Shown here piece after piece: positions 15,905 to 24,227 of a stretch of DNA of 42,546 nt. The notes below the pieces were generated by a model. It saw only the letters and a program-made list of their open reading frames with translations. It was not told where the DNA came from and searched no databases. Location of the stretch: NCBI RefSeq assembly GCF_001591765.1, contig NZ_BCVN01000012.1, forward strand, positions 1-42,546. The letters run 5' to 3'. Source of the DNA: Pseudolactococcus raffinolactis NBRC 100932 (lineage in GTDB: Bacteria; Bacillota; Bacilli; Lactobacillales; Streptococcaceae). Each line of letters opens with the position of its first letter. The first letter of the stretch is position 1. Position numbers and translations under genes: made by a program.

Positions 15905-17533
15905 ATGGAAAATGCAGAGTTTATAGAAGAAGAAATTTCTAGCTCACAAAATCAGCAGAATAAAATGCTGGCGGGTACTTTTTGGATGACGGCAGGTGAT
16001 TTCCTGTCGAAAATTTTGGGTGCTGTCTATATCATCCCTTGGTATGCGTGGATGGGCAGTCATGGTGACCAGGCCAATGCACTGTTTTCCATGGGCTACA
16101 ATGTCTACGCCCTCTTTCTTTTGATTTCGACGGCTGGTATTCCAGTCGCCATTTCCCGGGAAGTGGCCAAATATAATGCGCTCGGTGATCGCAACATGTC
16201 CTACCGTTTGGTTCGCCAAATGTTGGTTTTCATGGTCATCTTGGGAGCTGTTTTTGCAGGGGTTATGTACTTGCTTGCGCCATTTTTTGCGGCGCTTTCG
16301 GGTGGTGGTAAGGATCTGATTCCGGTCATGAAATCCCTGTCTCTAGCTGTTCTTGTTTTTCCGGCCATGTCGGTGATTCGAGGCTATTTCCAAGGGCTGA
16401 GCAATATGAAACCCTACGCTCTTAGTCAGCTTTTTGAGCAAATTGTGCGCGTGATCTGGATGTTAGTCACAGCTTTTATGATCATGAAACTTGGCTCAGG
16501 CGACTGGGTGGCGGCGGTGACACAGTCAACGACTGCCGCTTTTATCGGGATGATCGCAAGTTCTGTTGTATTGATTTTAGCCTTGATGAAACAGGGCGAT
16601 ATTGCTAACATTGCTAATCCTGGACCGTCCAAACATCAGATTAATGCGGTGAATCTCCTCACGCAAACCTTGACGCAGGCCATTCCCTTCATCGTGATTG
16701 GCTCTGCGATTCAGATTTTCAAACTGATCGACCAAACGACTTTCCCACATGTCATGCGGATGGTTGCCAACTATACCGATGCACAATTGGCGATTTTCTT
16801 CTCATACTTTTCTGCTAATACAGATAAGTTGACCATGGTCTTGATTGGTGTGGCAACGACTCTGGGTGGGGTTGGGATTCCCGTCATCACCTCATCTTAT
16901 GTCAAGGGTGATAAAAAAGAGACGGCGCATGTGATCAGCTATAACCTCCAGTTATTTGCTGTCTTCATGTTGCCAGCTGTTGTGGGGATGAGTATTCTGG
17001 CGCGTGAAATCTATACGATCTTCTACGTGTCACCAAGCCAACTCCAGCTCAATTTGTTTGTCTTTGCCTTTCTACAGAGTTTCCTTCTTGCAAGCTATGC
17101 CTTGTTATCACCGATGCTTCAAGCCTTGCGCCATAGTCGCATTGCGATGCGGTACTTTGCCTTGACGCTAGTGATCAAGTTAGTGCTTCAGGTACCGGCG
17201 ATCTTGCTTTACGAGGCTTACGGACCGATGATTGCGACGACCATTGCCTTTGGTATCGGGATCTACCTCTTCTTGCGCAAAGTCCAGCAAGTCTCTGAGT
17301 TTTCGATCAAAGTGACCTTCCGTGGCTTCTTGGGTATCGCCACAATGACCTTAATTATGGCCATCATTGTGAGCCTGGCCAAATGGTTACTGCCGAACCA
17401 TGTCCTGCTGAAAACTGTCGTAGCGGGAGGCTTTGGGTTCGCTGCTTACTTAGTTATGGCAGCGAAACTAGGCTATTTAGAAAAATTATTTGGTGCAAAA
17501 GGCACATCCCTTCGCCGGAAATTGCATATTTAA
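15905..17533 (+). CDS. MurJ/YtgP-like polysaccharide or lipid II flippase
   Basis: A 542-residue integral membrane protein of the MVF/MATE-like polysaccharide transporter group, with about 14 hydrophobic segments and a short acidic cytosolic N-terminus. Motifs such as 'GTFWMTAGDFLSKILGAVYIIPWYAWMG' and 'GIPVAISREVAKYNALGD' are typical of the YtgP/SpoVB branch, which in Firmicutes acts in cell-wall precursor export (lipid II flipping). The ribosome site AAGGGTG overlaps the end of era. Downstream it runs close to the 47-residue gene, so era, flippase, small gene and nrdG may be co-transcribed. Confidence 0.85.
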   Translation: MENAEFIEEEISSSQNQQNKMLAGTFWMTAGDFLSKILGAVYIIPWYAWMGSHGDQANALFSMGYNVYALFLLISTAGIPVAISREVAKYNALGDRNMSYRLVRQMLVFMVILGAVFAGVMYLLAPFFAALSGGGKDLIPVMKSLSLAVLVFPAMSVIRGYFQGLSNMKPYALSQLFEQIVRVIWMLVTAFMIMKLGSGDWVAAVTQSTTAAFIGMIASSVVLILALMKQGDIANIANPGPSKHQINAVNLLTQTLTQAIPFIVIGSAIQIFKLIDQTTFPHVMRMVANYTDAQLAIFFSYFSANTDKLTMVLIGVATTLGGVGIPVITSSYVKGDKKETAHVISYNLQLFAVFMLPAVVGMSILAREIYTIFYVSPSQLQLNLFVFAFLQSFLLASYALLSPMLQALRHSRIAMRYFALTLVIKLVLQVPAILLYEAYGPMIATTIAFGIGIYLFLRKVQQVSEFSIKVTFRGFLGIATMTLIMAIIVSLAKWLLPNHVLLKTVVAGGFGFAAYLVMAAKLGYLEKLFGAKGTSLRRKLHI

Positions 17534-17553
17534 AGTTTATATAGAGGTGAAAA

Positions 17554-17697
17554 ATGGGTAAATACCAATTAGATAATAAGGGACAACAAAGTGTCCAAAA
17601 GTTCCACGAAAAAAATATCGGAAAATCCGATAAACAACTGAAACTTGAAGCGATTAAAGCGCAGTATCTCAACAAAAAGAAATCAGGCAAAAAATGA
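17554..17697 (+). CDS. Small conserved 47-residue protein of the nrdD-nrdG neighbourhood
   Basis: A small basic protein beginning MGKYQLDNKGQQSVQKFHEK and ending in a Lys-rich tail. TAGAGGTGAAAAATG gives a good ribosome site. Its stop codon overlaps the nrdG start (ATGA), showing translational coupling. I recall a similar short protein beside nrdD/nrdG in streptococci, so it is probably a conserved gene rather than noise. Its function is unknown; it has no membrane segment or cysteine motif. Confidence 0.72.
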   Translation: MGKYQLDNKGQQSVQKFHEKNIGKSDKQLKLEAIKAQYLNKKKSGKK

Positions 17698-18293
17698 ACA
17701 ATCCCAAACCACAAGAATGGCGTGCTGAAGATTTATCTCAGGGTTATATCGCAGATTATAAACCGCTCAATTTCGTTGACGGTGAGGGTGTGAGAAATAG
17801 CCTCTATGTGAGTGGCTGTCCTTTTCATTGTGAAGGTTGCTATAATGAAGCAACTTGGAACTTTAGGTTCGGCGTACCTTATACGCTTGAACTAGAAGAG
17901 CGGATCATGGCAGATATGGCACTGTCTTACGTACAAGGTTTGACCTTGTTAGGTGGCGAGCCATTCCTTAACACTGGCACGGTTTTACCGCTTGTGAAAA
18001 GAATCAAGTCTGAGCTGCCTGGCAAGGATATCTGGTCATGGACTGGCTATACATGGGATGAGCTCATGTTAGAGACGCCAGATAAACTCGAGTTGTTAGC
18101 CAATATTGACATCTTAGTTGATGGCCGTTTTGACCTCTCTAAGAAAAATCTCTTGCTACAATTCCGCGGCTCAAGCAATCAGCGGATTATTGATGTTCAA
18201 AAATCTCTGAAAGCAGGAAAAGTTGTCATCTGGGAGAAACTCAATGATGGTGAACAAATCGTGGAACAGTTTCATAAAGAAAAATTAATCTAA
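17694..18293 (+). CDS. nrdG: Anaerobic ribonucleotide reductase activating protein (radical SAM)
   Basis: NrdG uses SAM and a 4Fe-4S cluster to place a glycyl radical on NrdD, enabling dNTP synthesis without oxygen. The 199-residue protein carries the radical SAM motif CxxxCxxC at Cys42, Cys46 and Cys49 ('GCPFHCEGCYN'), the 'LLGGEPF' SAM-binding motif and 'WSWTGYTWDEL'. Its start overlaps the stop of the 47-residue gene. No nrdD is in the window, although the two are normally adjacent in this group. Confidence 0.92.
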   Translation: MNNPKPQEWRAEDLSQGYIADYKPLNFVDGEGVRNSLYVSGCPFHCEGCYNEATWNFRFGVPYTLELEERIMADMALSYVQGLTLLGGEPFLNTGTVLPLVKRIKSELPGKDIWSWTGYTWDELMLETPDKLELLANIDILVDGRFDLSKKNLLLQFRGSSNQRIIDVQKSLKAGKVVIWEKLNDGEQIVEQFHKEKLI

Positions 18294-18313
18294 AGTGCTA
18301 CGGCACTTTTTTT
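18292..18313 (+). terminator. Terminator of nrdG
   Basis: A perfect 7-bp stem AAAGTGC / GCACTTT with a TACG loop and T-run overlaps the nrdG stop codon. Confidence 0.85.
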
Positions 18314-18350
18314 GATTGGCATAAAATTTCAAAAATCTGAGTTGCTTTGC

Positions 18351-18403
18351 TTGTTTATATTTATAAATATCGTTATAATAACTTTATGTTTACATTTGTA
18401 AAC
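18351..18403 (+). promoter_or_regulatory. Promoter and CopR-type cop box before the dioxygenase gene
   Basis: TTGTTT (18351-18356) and TATAAT (18374-18379) are spaced by 17 nt. Starting 9 nt after the -10, a perfect palindrome GTTTACA-TT-TGTAAAC (18388-18403) contains TACAnnTGTA, the published cop box of the lactococcal copper repressor CopR. Its place at the transcription start fits repression relieved by copper. The lactococcal copper regulon is known to include a glyoxalase-family gene, which supports the reading. Confidence 0.68.
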
Positions 18404-18448
18404 TATAGATGATATCATCCATTGTTATTATTATAGAAAGAGAACATC

Positions 18449-19297
18449 ATGTATTCCTATCAATCCAAAGTCCGCTTAGGCGCAGTTACTCTAAATGTGA
18501 GTAATTTAGAACTTGAAATTCAGTATTATCAAAAAGTCTTAGGACTGGATATTATAAGTCAAACGAGCACAGACGCTATCTTGGGCGTTGTGTCAACTCA
18601 GACAGAATTGGTCCGCTTAAAGCAAGTGCCGGCTAATCTATCAAAAACTTTTGGCCTGTATCATATCGCCATACTTGTACCAAAGCGTTCGGATCTAGGT
18701 GATTTTCTCAATCACTTAATTCAAAACAAAGTCCCAATTATTGGTGGTGCTGACCACGGCTATAGTGAGGCCATCTACTTAGAGGATCCAGAAGGAAATG
18801 GGATAGAAGTTTATCAGGATAACCATGAAACAGTCTGGGATAAACAAGGGGATCAAATCATTGCCATCACCGAAGAACTTGACGTTGCGGGGATTCTAGC
18901 AGATGCGACTGGTCAATCGAGTGACTTTCACATACCAGCTCAAACGAAAATGGGTCATATTCATTTGAGTGTGAAGTCAGTCGCTGAGACATCTCATTTT
19001 TATCAAGTCCTATTTGGTATGATTGAAAAATTTGCAGTGCCCTCTGGTAGTTGGATTGCTTCTGGTGATTACCATCATCATTTTGCTTTCAATAGTTGGG
19101 AAGGCACAAATCTAGCCAATCATCTAGATAATACGCCGGGATTATTTGGTTTCACAGTCTATGTTGCGACTTCAGATGATCTAGCAAGGATCAAAGTAAA
19201 AGCTGACGAATTAGGACGGCTGCAATCTTACACAGATCACAGTCTTGTAATCGAAGATCTTTCTAACAACCAAATTTTGGTCAAGCTAGAAGCCTAG
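18449..19297 (+). CDS. Two-domain VOC protein, catechol-2,3-dioxygenase (CatE)-like
   Basis: A 282-residue cytosolic protein with two vicinal-oxygen-chelate (glyoxalase/extradiol dioxygenase) modules, residues about 8-125 and 168-280. Candidate metal ligands are the histidine of 'MGHIHLSV', the histidine of 'LYHIAILVP' and the glutamate of 'NGIEVYQD'. This layout matches bacillar CatE/YfiE-like ring-cleavage enzymes. The gene stands alone behind a probable cop box, so it may help detoxify quinones or catechols formed or made harmful under copper stress. That role is an inference. AGAAAGAGA precedes the ATG. Confidence 0.8.
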   Translation: MYSYQSKVRLGAVTLNVSNLELEIQYYQKVLGLDIISQTSTDAILGVVSTQTELVRLKQVPANLSKTFGLYHIAILVPKRSDLGDFLNHLIQNKVPIIGGADHGYSEAIYLEDPEGNGIEVYQDNHETVWDKQGDQIIAITEELDVAGILADATGQSSDFHIPAQTKMGHIHLSVKSVAETSHFYQVLFGMIEKFAVPSGSWIASGDYHHHFAFNSWEGTNLANHLDNTPGLFGFTVYVATSDDLARIKVKADELGRLQSYTDHSLVIEDLSNNQILVKLEA

Positions 19298-19396
19298 ATA
19301 GAGTCGTTAATGCTAAAACGTTTTCATGCTTAAGTCGTGCGGTTTGAAATGTGTGTGGCTTAGCAATTTTTAAGACCTGCTTTTGCTTGATGAGTG

Positions 19397-19411
19397 TGTT
19401 AAAATATAGAC
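19397..19411 (+). promoter_or_regulatory. Extended -10 box placed for a leaderless transcript
   Basis: TGTTAAAAT (TG extension, -10 TAAAAT at 19400-19405) ends exactly 6 nt before the ATG at 19412. No ribosome site is visible. Transcription would start at or next to the A of ATG. The same arrangement occurs at 34407. Confidence 0.5.
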
Positions 19412-20443
19412 ATGAAAAAAATGAAAATTGCCTATGTTGGTTTTGGCAAATCAACCAACCGTTATCACATTCCTTACTTGCAAACACGCGACAATTTTGA
19501 GATTGTCCGAATCGTGACGCCAACCTTAATGAAAAATCCTGAGGCGCAGCTTGCTTTAGAAGCAACTGGTACGCTTTTTTCGACAGACATTCAGGATATT
19601 ATCCAAGACAAGACCATTGATCTGGTTGTTGTCGTAACACCTGCTAAATCTCATTTTGCCTTGGCTAAACAATTATTACAGGCGGGTAAAAACGTCTTAC
19701 TAGACAAGCCTGCTGTTGAAAAATTGACTGAAATGCAAGAGTTAGTAGCGCTTGCCCAGGATGCCAATCTCTTTTTCATGCCTTTTCAAAATCGCCGTTT
19801 TGACAGTGACTTTTTGACGGTTAAAAAAATGTTAGAAACTGGTTATCTGGGGCGCGTGATCGACATTCAGGTACACATGGATCATTTCCGACCTGATGAC
19901 ACAACCGTCACTGGATCGAACTTCGATGGTGCTTTCTACGGTCATGGTGTCCACTTGGTGGACCAAATGGTCAGTCTATTTGGTAGTCCTGAAAAGGTGC
20001 AGTACGATATTAGAAGTACCCGCCAACCTTTGAGCACACTCGACGACCATTTTGCCGTGGACTTGTTTTATCCCGATAACTTGAAAGCTAGCGTGCATGC
20101 GACAGAGTCAGCGCTTGTGCCTTATCCAAAATGGCTGATACAAGGTACCAAAGGTACTTTCATCAAGCAAGATGTTGACCAGCAGGAAAATGATCTGAAA
20201 GCTGGCATTATGCCAGGCACAGTAGGATTTGGTGAGGATAGCCCGCAAGCCTACGGTCATCTGACTTATCTCAACCAAAACGGTGACCGAATCGAGAAAT
20301 ATATCCCATCAGAGATGGGGGATTACGGTCGAATTTATGATGCAGCTTACGAAACTGTGATCAATGGTGCAGAAAAACTGATAACGGATGCGCAGATGTT
20401 GCGCGTGATTGAAATTTTAGAAGGTGGTTTTGAGAATGGTTAG
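19412..20443 (+). CDS. Gfo/Idh/MocA-family NAD(P)-dependent oxidoreductase
   Basis: A 343-residue two-domain dehydrogenase. The N-terminal Rossmann fold shows 'KIAYVGFGKSTNRYHIPYL' and the 'VVVVTPAKSHFALAKQLLQAGKNVLLDKP' signature with the conserved lysine of the (E/D)KP motif. The C-terminal alpha/beta domain (about 125-330) includes 'GAFYGHGVHLVDQMVSLFG', with the usual active-site histidine and aspartate. The substrate is unknown; members oxidise sugars, inositols or imines. It overlaps the pepO start by 8 nt, so the two are coupled. There is no Shine-Dalgarno sequence, and a -10 box lies 6 nt upstream. Confidence 0.85.
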   Translation: MKKMKIAYVGFGKSTNRYHIPYLQTRDNFEIVRIVTPTLMKNPEAQLALEATGTLFSTDIQDIIQDKTIDLVVVVTPAKSHFALAKQLLQAGKNVLLDKPAVEKLTEMQELVALAQDANLFFMPFQNRRFDSDFLTVKKMLETGYLGRVIDIQVHMDHFRPDDTTVTGSNFDGAFYGHGVHLVDQMVSLFGSPEKVQYDIRSTRQPLSTLDDHFAVDLFYPDNLKASVHATESALVPYPKWLIQGTKGTFIKQDVDQQENDLKAGIMPGTVGFGEDSPQAYGHLTYLNQNGDRIEKYIPSEMGDYGRIYDAAYETVINGAEKLITDAQMLRVIEILEGGFENG

Positions 20444-22319
20444 AATTCAGGATGATTTATTTGAAGCAGTCAACGCCGAGTGGTTAGCGAAAACAGAAAT
20501 CCCATCAGATCGCCCACGAATTGCAGCCTTTGATGAACTTGTCATTAGTAATGAACAAACCTTGATGCACGATTTTGCGACGATTTATGAATTTGATGAA
20601 CCTGTCATGACTGAATTTGCAAAATTCTATAAAAAAGCAGGCGATTTTATCGAACGTTTCGAGTTTGGGACAGAGCCTGTTAAACCAGAGTTAGAAAAAA
20701 TTTCAGCTATTTCAGATTTTGAAACTTTAACTAGCAAATTTGCGGACTTGATTTTAAACTCTCAAGTGCCAGTACCTTTTGGTTTGTCAGTTGACACAGA
20801 TATGAAAGATGCTGTGCATTATGCCATGACTTTCTCTGGTGCTGGCTTGATTTTGCCTGATACAACGTACTATGCGGATGAACATCCACGTAAGGCTGAG
20901 TTGCTTGATTTTTATAGGACGAATACTGTAGAAATTTTGCGTGAGTTTGGCTTTTCAGCAGAAGCAGCACAGCAACAAGTGGAGAACACAGTCAAATTTG
21001 ATGCTATTTTAGCCCAGTACGTCAATACATCAGAAGAATGGGCCAAGTATGCTGAGCTCTATAATCCTGTTGTCATCAGTGATTTCACGTCGCACATCAA
21101 GTCTGTACCATTTGCCCAAATCATCGAAGCGCTGATCGGCAAGTTACCTGAAAAAATTGTTGTGTATGAAAAACGTTTCTATGAAAACTTTGATCAAATC
21201 GTTAATGTGGCTAATTTTGAGCTGATTAAGTCATGGATGTTGGTCAAATTACTGAGAGGTTCAACCCAGTACTTGTCTGATGATATGCGGATTTTGGGAA
21301 GTGACTTTTCACGCAAATTATCAGGGACTTCTGAAGCGCGTAGCCAAGAAAAACATGCTTTTGATTTGGCAACTGGTCAGTTTTCGCAAGCTGTTGGTTT
21401 ATATTATGGTCACAAATATTTTGGTGAAGCAGCCAAGGCAGATGTGCAACGGATGACCTCTGAGATGATCAAAGTTTACCAAGAACGTTTGGATAAAAAT
21501 ACTTGGTTGAGTCGTGCGACGATTGATAAAGCCATCAAGAAATTGGATGCCATGACGGTCTTTATCGGTTTCCCTGATAAATTACCAGAAATTTATCAGC
21601 AATTTACTGTCTCTCATGACAGTCTTTATAGTAATATTGCGCGATTTGATGTCGCACGTAGTCACAAACACTATGACAAATTCAACGAAGATGTCGATAA
21701 GACTGAGTGGCACATGCCAGCACACATGGTCAATGCTTACTTTAGCCCAGATAGCAACACCATCGTCTTTCCTGCAGCCATTTTGCAAAAGCCCTTTTAC
21801 TCAGCGACAGAGCAAACGCCTAGTCAAAATTACGGCGGCATCGGTGCGGTAATCGCTCACGAAATTTCTCATGCCTTTGATAATAATGGTGCCCTCTTTG
21901 ACGAATTCGGCAATATGAATAACTGGTGGACGGATGAAGATTTCAAAGCCTTCGAAGCCAAGCAAGAGCTGATGATTGCCGAGTTTGACGGCCTAGAAAT
22001 CGCAGGCGGCAAGGTCAATGGCAAGCTGGTCGTTTCAGAAAATATCGCCGATGCCGGCGGATTGACAGCAGCCATGACCGCAGCGCTCAGAGAACCTGAC
22101 GCAGATCTGAAAGCCTTTTTCACCCAGTGGGGAGAAATCTGGCGCCTCAAAGCTTCAGAAGAATACCAACAAATGTTGCTGTCAATGGATGTCCATGCCC
22201 CAGGTAAACTCCGTGCCAATGTGCAAGCGAGTAACTTAGATGAATTCTTTGCAACTTTTGATATTCAAGAAGGTGACGGTATGTGGCGTGCTGAAGCAGA
22301 ACGCGTTAAAATCTGGTAA
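20436..22319 (+). CDS. pepO: Neutral endopeptidase PepO (M13 family)
   Basis: Zinc oligopeptidase that cleaves imported peptides in the cytosol; no signal peptide or membrane anchor is present. The 627-residue length and whole sequence closely match lactococcal PepO as I remember it. The zinc site is HEISH (His475, Glu476, His479) in 'IGAVIAHEISHAFDNNG' with the third ligand Glu535 in 'SENIADAGG', and the C-terminus ends in KIW. The ATG at 20436 is preferred over a GTG at 20424 because AGAAGGTGG fits it and it gives the family N-terminus MVRIQDDLF. It is coupled to the oxidoreductase gene rather than to an oligopeptide transporter. Confidence 0.95.
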   Translation: MVRIQDDLFEAVNAEWLAKTEIPSDRPRIAAFDELVISNEQTLMHDFATIYEFDEPVMTEFAKFYKKAGDFIERFEFGTEPVKPELEKISAISDFETLTSKFADLILNSQVPVPFGLSVDTDMKDAVHYAMTFSGAGLILPDTTYYADEHPRKAELLDFYRTNTVEILREFGFSAEAAQQQVENTVKFDAILAQYVNTSEEWAKYAELYNPVVISDFTSHIKSVPFAQIIEALIGKLPEKIVVYEKRFYENFDQIVNVANFELIKSWMLVKLLRGSTQYLSDDMRILGSDFSRKLSGTSEARSQEKHAFDLATGQFSQAVGLYYGHKYFGEAAKADVQRMTSEMIKVYQERLDKNTWLSRATIDKAIKKLDAMTVFIGFPDKLPEIYQQFTVSHDSLYSNIARFDVARSHKHYDKFNEDVDKTEWHMPAHMVNAYFSPDSNTIVFPAAILQKPFYSATEQTPSQNYGGIGAVIAHEISHAFDNNGALFDEFGNMNNWWTDEDFKAFEAKQELMIAEFDGLEIAGGKVNGKLVVSENIADAGGLTAAMTAALREPDADLKAFFTQWGEIWRLKASEEYQQMLLSMDVHAPGKLRANVQASNLDEFFATFDIQEGDGMWRAEAERVKIW

Positions 22320-22328
22320 TTTCTAGTT

Positions 22329-22382
22329 AAAATCTTGTCTACTTTCTATTCTTAAATGAGATATGGCGTGGCAAGGTTTTTT
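22329..22382 (+). terminator. Weak terminator after pepO
   Basis: AAAATCTTG (22329-22337) can pair with CAAGGTTTT (22372-22380, one G-U) around a long loop, followed by T's. The long loop makes it a weaker candidate. Confidence 0.4.
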
Positions 22383-22423
22383 ATTTATCAAAAATGCAAG
22401 GGATAAAAAGATTTACAAATTTT

Positions 22424-22451
22424 TTGAAAATTTCGATAAAAGGCGTATAAT
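22424..22451 (+). promoter_or_regulatory. Promoter of pckA
   Basis: TTGAAA (22424-22429) and TATAAT (22446-22451) are spaced by 16 nt, about 48 nt before the start codon. Confidence 0.7.
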
Positions 22452-22498
22452 AAAAACATGAACATGTGATTAGGATAAGGTATCAAGGAGGATATCAG

Positions 22499-24151
22499 AT
22501 GACATCTATCGAAAAATATAAAATCGAGGACATTCGAAAAAAGAATCCCTTGTTTTCGGCGATTAGAGCAACGGTCGAAACAGCTTTTTATGCCAATAAT
22601 GTCGAAAAAATTGAGACAGTCGCGGAGGCCTATGCCTTAGCTAAGGAAACAAGGGGTACCATCGTCACTGATTTACCGATTCATGAGCCAAAAGTCCATG
22701 GATTCCCAGAAAACAGCAAAGTACTTGTCTTTAACGACGGTGAAGTCGTCGGGCGCACCTCAGCTGCTAGAAAAATCATCGGTCAACCAGGTGTGGATAC
22801 TGCTTATTTTGCACGTCTGGTTCGTGAAGCTGTGTTCGGTATCAGTCAGAAAAAAGTTTATACAACTGAAGTTTACGTCGGCCTGGATCCTGAGTTCATG
22901 CTTAAAAGTCACCTCTTGTTACCCACAGCTTATGCCAATACCATCTTAAATTATTTACTTAATTTCCAACGGTTAACGAAAGATTACCAAAAGATGTATA
23001 CCCATTCTAAATCCTATCAGACAGGGGATTTATACATATTCGGCGATCCAGACTGGCAGCAGCCAGATTATCCTAATGGTTTAGCCCTCTTTGATCCCAA
23101 GCATAATGTTGCTGTGATTTTAGGCCTACGGTATTTCGGCGAGTATAAGAAGGCGACCTTAACACTGGCTTGGGCAACGGCACATGATCATAATTATATT
23201 GCCTGTCATGGAGGAATGAAACAATACACCTTAAGCGATGGTAAAAAATACACCATGGCAGCCTTTGGTTTATCAGGTTCCGGAAAATCAACGATCACCC
23301 TAGCTAAAAATGATAGTAAGTATCACGTCACCGTCCTGCATGATGACGCCTTTATCATCAATCACCAAGATGGGTCAACTACAGCCTTGGAACCTGCATA
23401 TTTCGACAAAACGCAGGACTATCCCATGACCAGTGAAATGGTCAAATATTTCCTAACCTGTCAAAATGTTGGGGTTACTTTAGATGAAGCTGGTAGGAAA
23501 GTTCTTGTCACAGAAGATATTCGCAATGGAAATGGTCGAACAGTCAAGTCTAAACTAGTCACACCTAATCGTGTGGACCATATCCAAGAAAAGATCAATG
23601 CTGTCTACTGGATCATGCAGGACGAAAGTTTACCGCCGGTTGTAAAAGTTAGTGAACCCAATCTGGCATCTATTTTTGGTTTGACCTTGGCGACCAAGCG
23701 TTCTACCGCAGAAAATATAGTTGGGGATATTGATGTCAATGAGATCGTCATCGAACCTTTCGCCAATCCATTTCGCTCTTACGCCTTAGGTGAGGATTTT
23801 ACTGCCTTCAAAAAATTATTTGAGGATAAGGCCATTGATTGCTACATCCTCAATACCGGTTATTTCAATGGTGCTAAAGTTAAACCACATCATACATTAG
23901 GTGCTATCGAAGCAATTATTGATGGCATTGGTAGTTTCGTGCCTTTTGGTCCAATCGAAGGTTTGTCTTATCTGCCAATTAAGCATCTCAATCCTGATTT
24001 TGAACACGAAGGTTATGTTGCGTCGCTAAAAGCGAGTATGACAGAACGTCTACGTTTCATCGAAGCTAAAAAACTAGAAATGAATGCCTATCATGCTCTG
24101 CCACTAGGCACAGAAGATGCTGTTAAAAAAATCTTAGCTGCGCTTGGTTAG
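22499..24151 (+). CDS. pckA: Phosphoenolpyruvate carboxykinase (ATP)
   Basis: Interconverts oxaloacetate + ATP and PEP + CO2 + ADP, linking C4 acids to glycolysis or gluconeogenesis. The 550-residue protein has the kinase-1a/P-loop GLSGSGKST at residues 257-265 and a downstream kinase-2-like metal site (HDDAFII), both typical of the ATP type. The ATG at 22499 with CAAGGAGG upstream is chosen over a GTG-like start at 22466. The gene is monocistronic, with its own promoter and a strong terminator. It is unusual for lactococci: I recall no pckA in the model dairy strains. The reaction could run in the PEP-carboxylating direction to make ATP. Confidence 0.88.
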   Translation: MTSIEKYKIEDIRKKNPLFSAIRATVETAFYANNVEKIETVAEAYALAKETRGTIVTDLPIHEPKVHGFPENSKVLVFNDGEVVGRTSAARKIIGQPGVDTAYFARLVREAVFGISQKKVYTTEVYVGLDPEFMLKSHLLLPTAYANTILNYLLNFQRLTKDYQKMYTHSKSYQTGDLYIFGDPDWQQPDYPNGLALFDPKHNVAVILGLRYFGEYKKATLTLAWATAHDHNYIACHGGMKQYTLSDGKKYTMAAFGLSGSGKSTITLAKNDSKYHVTVLHDDAFIINHQDGSTTALEPAYFDKTQDYPMTSEMVKYFLTCQNVGVTLDEAGRKVLVTEDIRNGNGRTVKSKLVTPNRVDHIQEKINAVYWIMQDESLPPVVKVSEPNLASIFGLTLATKRSTAENIVGDIDVNEIVIEPFANPFRSYALGEDFTAFKKLFEDKAIDCYILNTGYFNGAKVKPHHTLGAIEAIIDGIGSFVPFGPIEGLSYLPIKHLNPDFEHEGYVASLKASMTERLRFIEAKKLEMNAYHALPLGTEDAVKKILAALG

Positions 24152-24176
24152 ACTGTTCGATTTCGATTTAACATGC

Positions 24177-24216
24177 AAAAACTCTCAAGAGAAAGATTGA
24201 TCTCTTGAGAGTTTTT
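24177..24216. terminator. Bidirectional terminator between pckA and the ABC exporter
   Basis: A perfect 15-bp stem (24177-24191 and 24202-24216, core ACTCTCAAGAG) with a 10-nt loop carries A's on one side and T's on the other. It therefore works for both convergent genes. Confidence 0.92.
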
Positions 24217-24227
24217 GGAGTTGGCGT

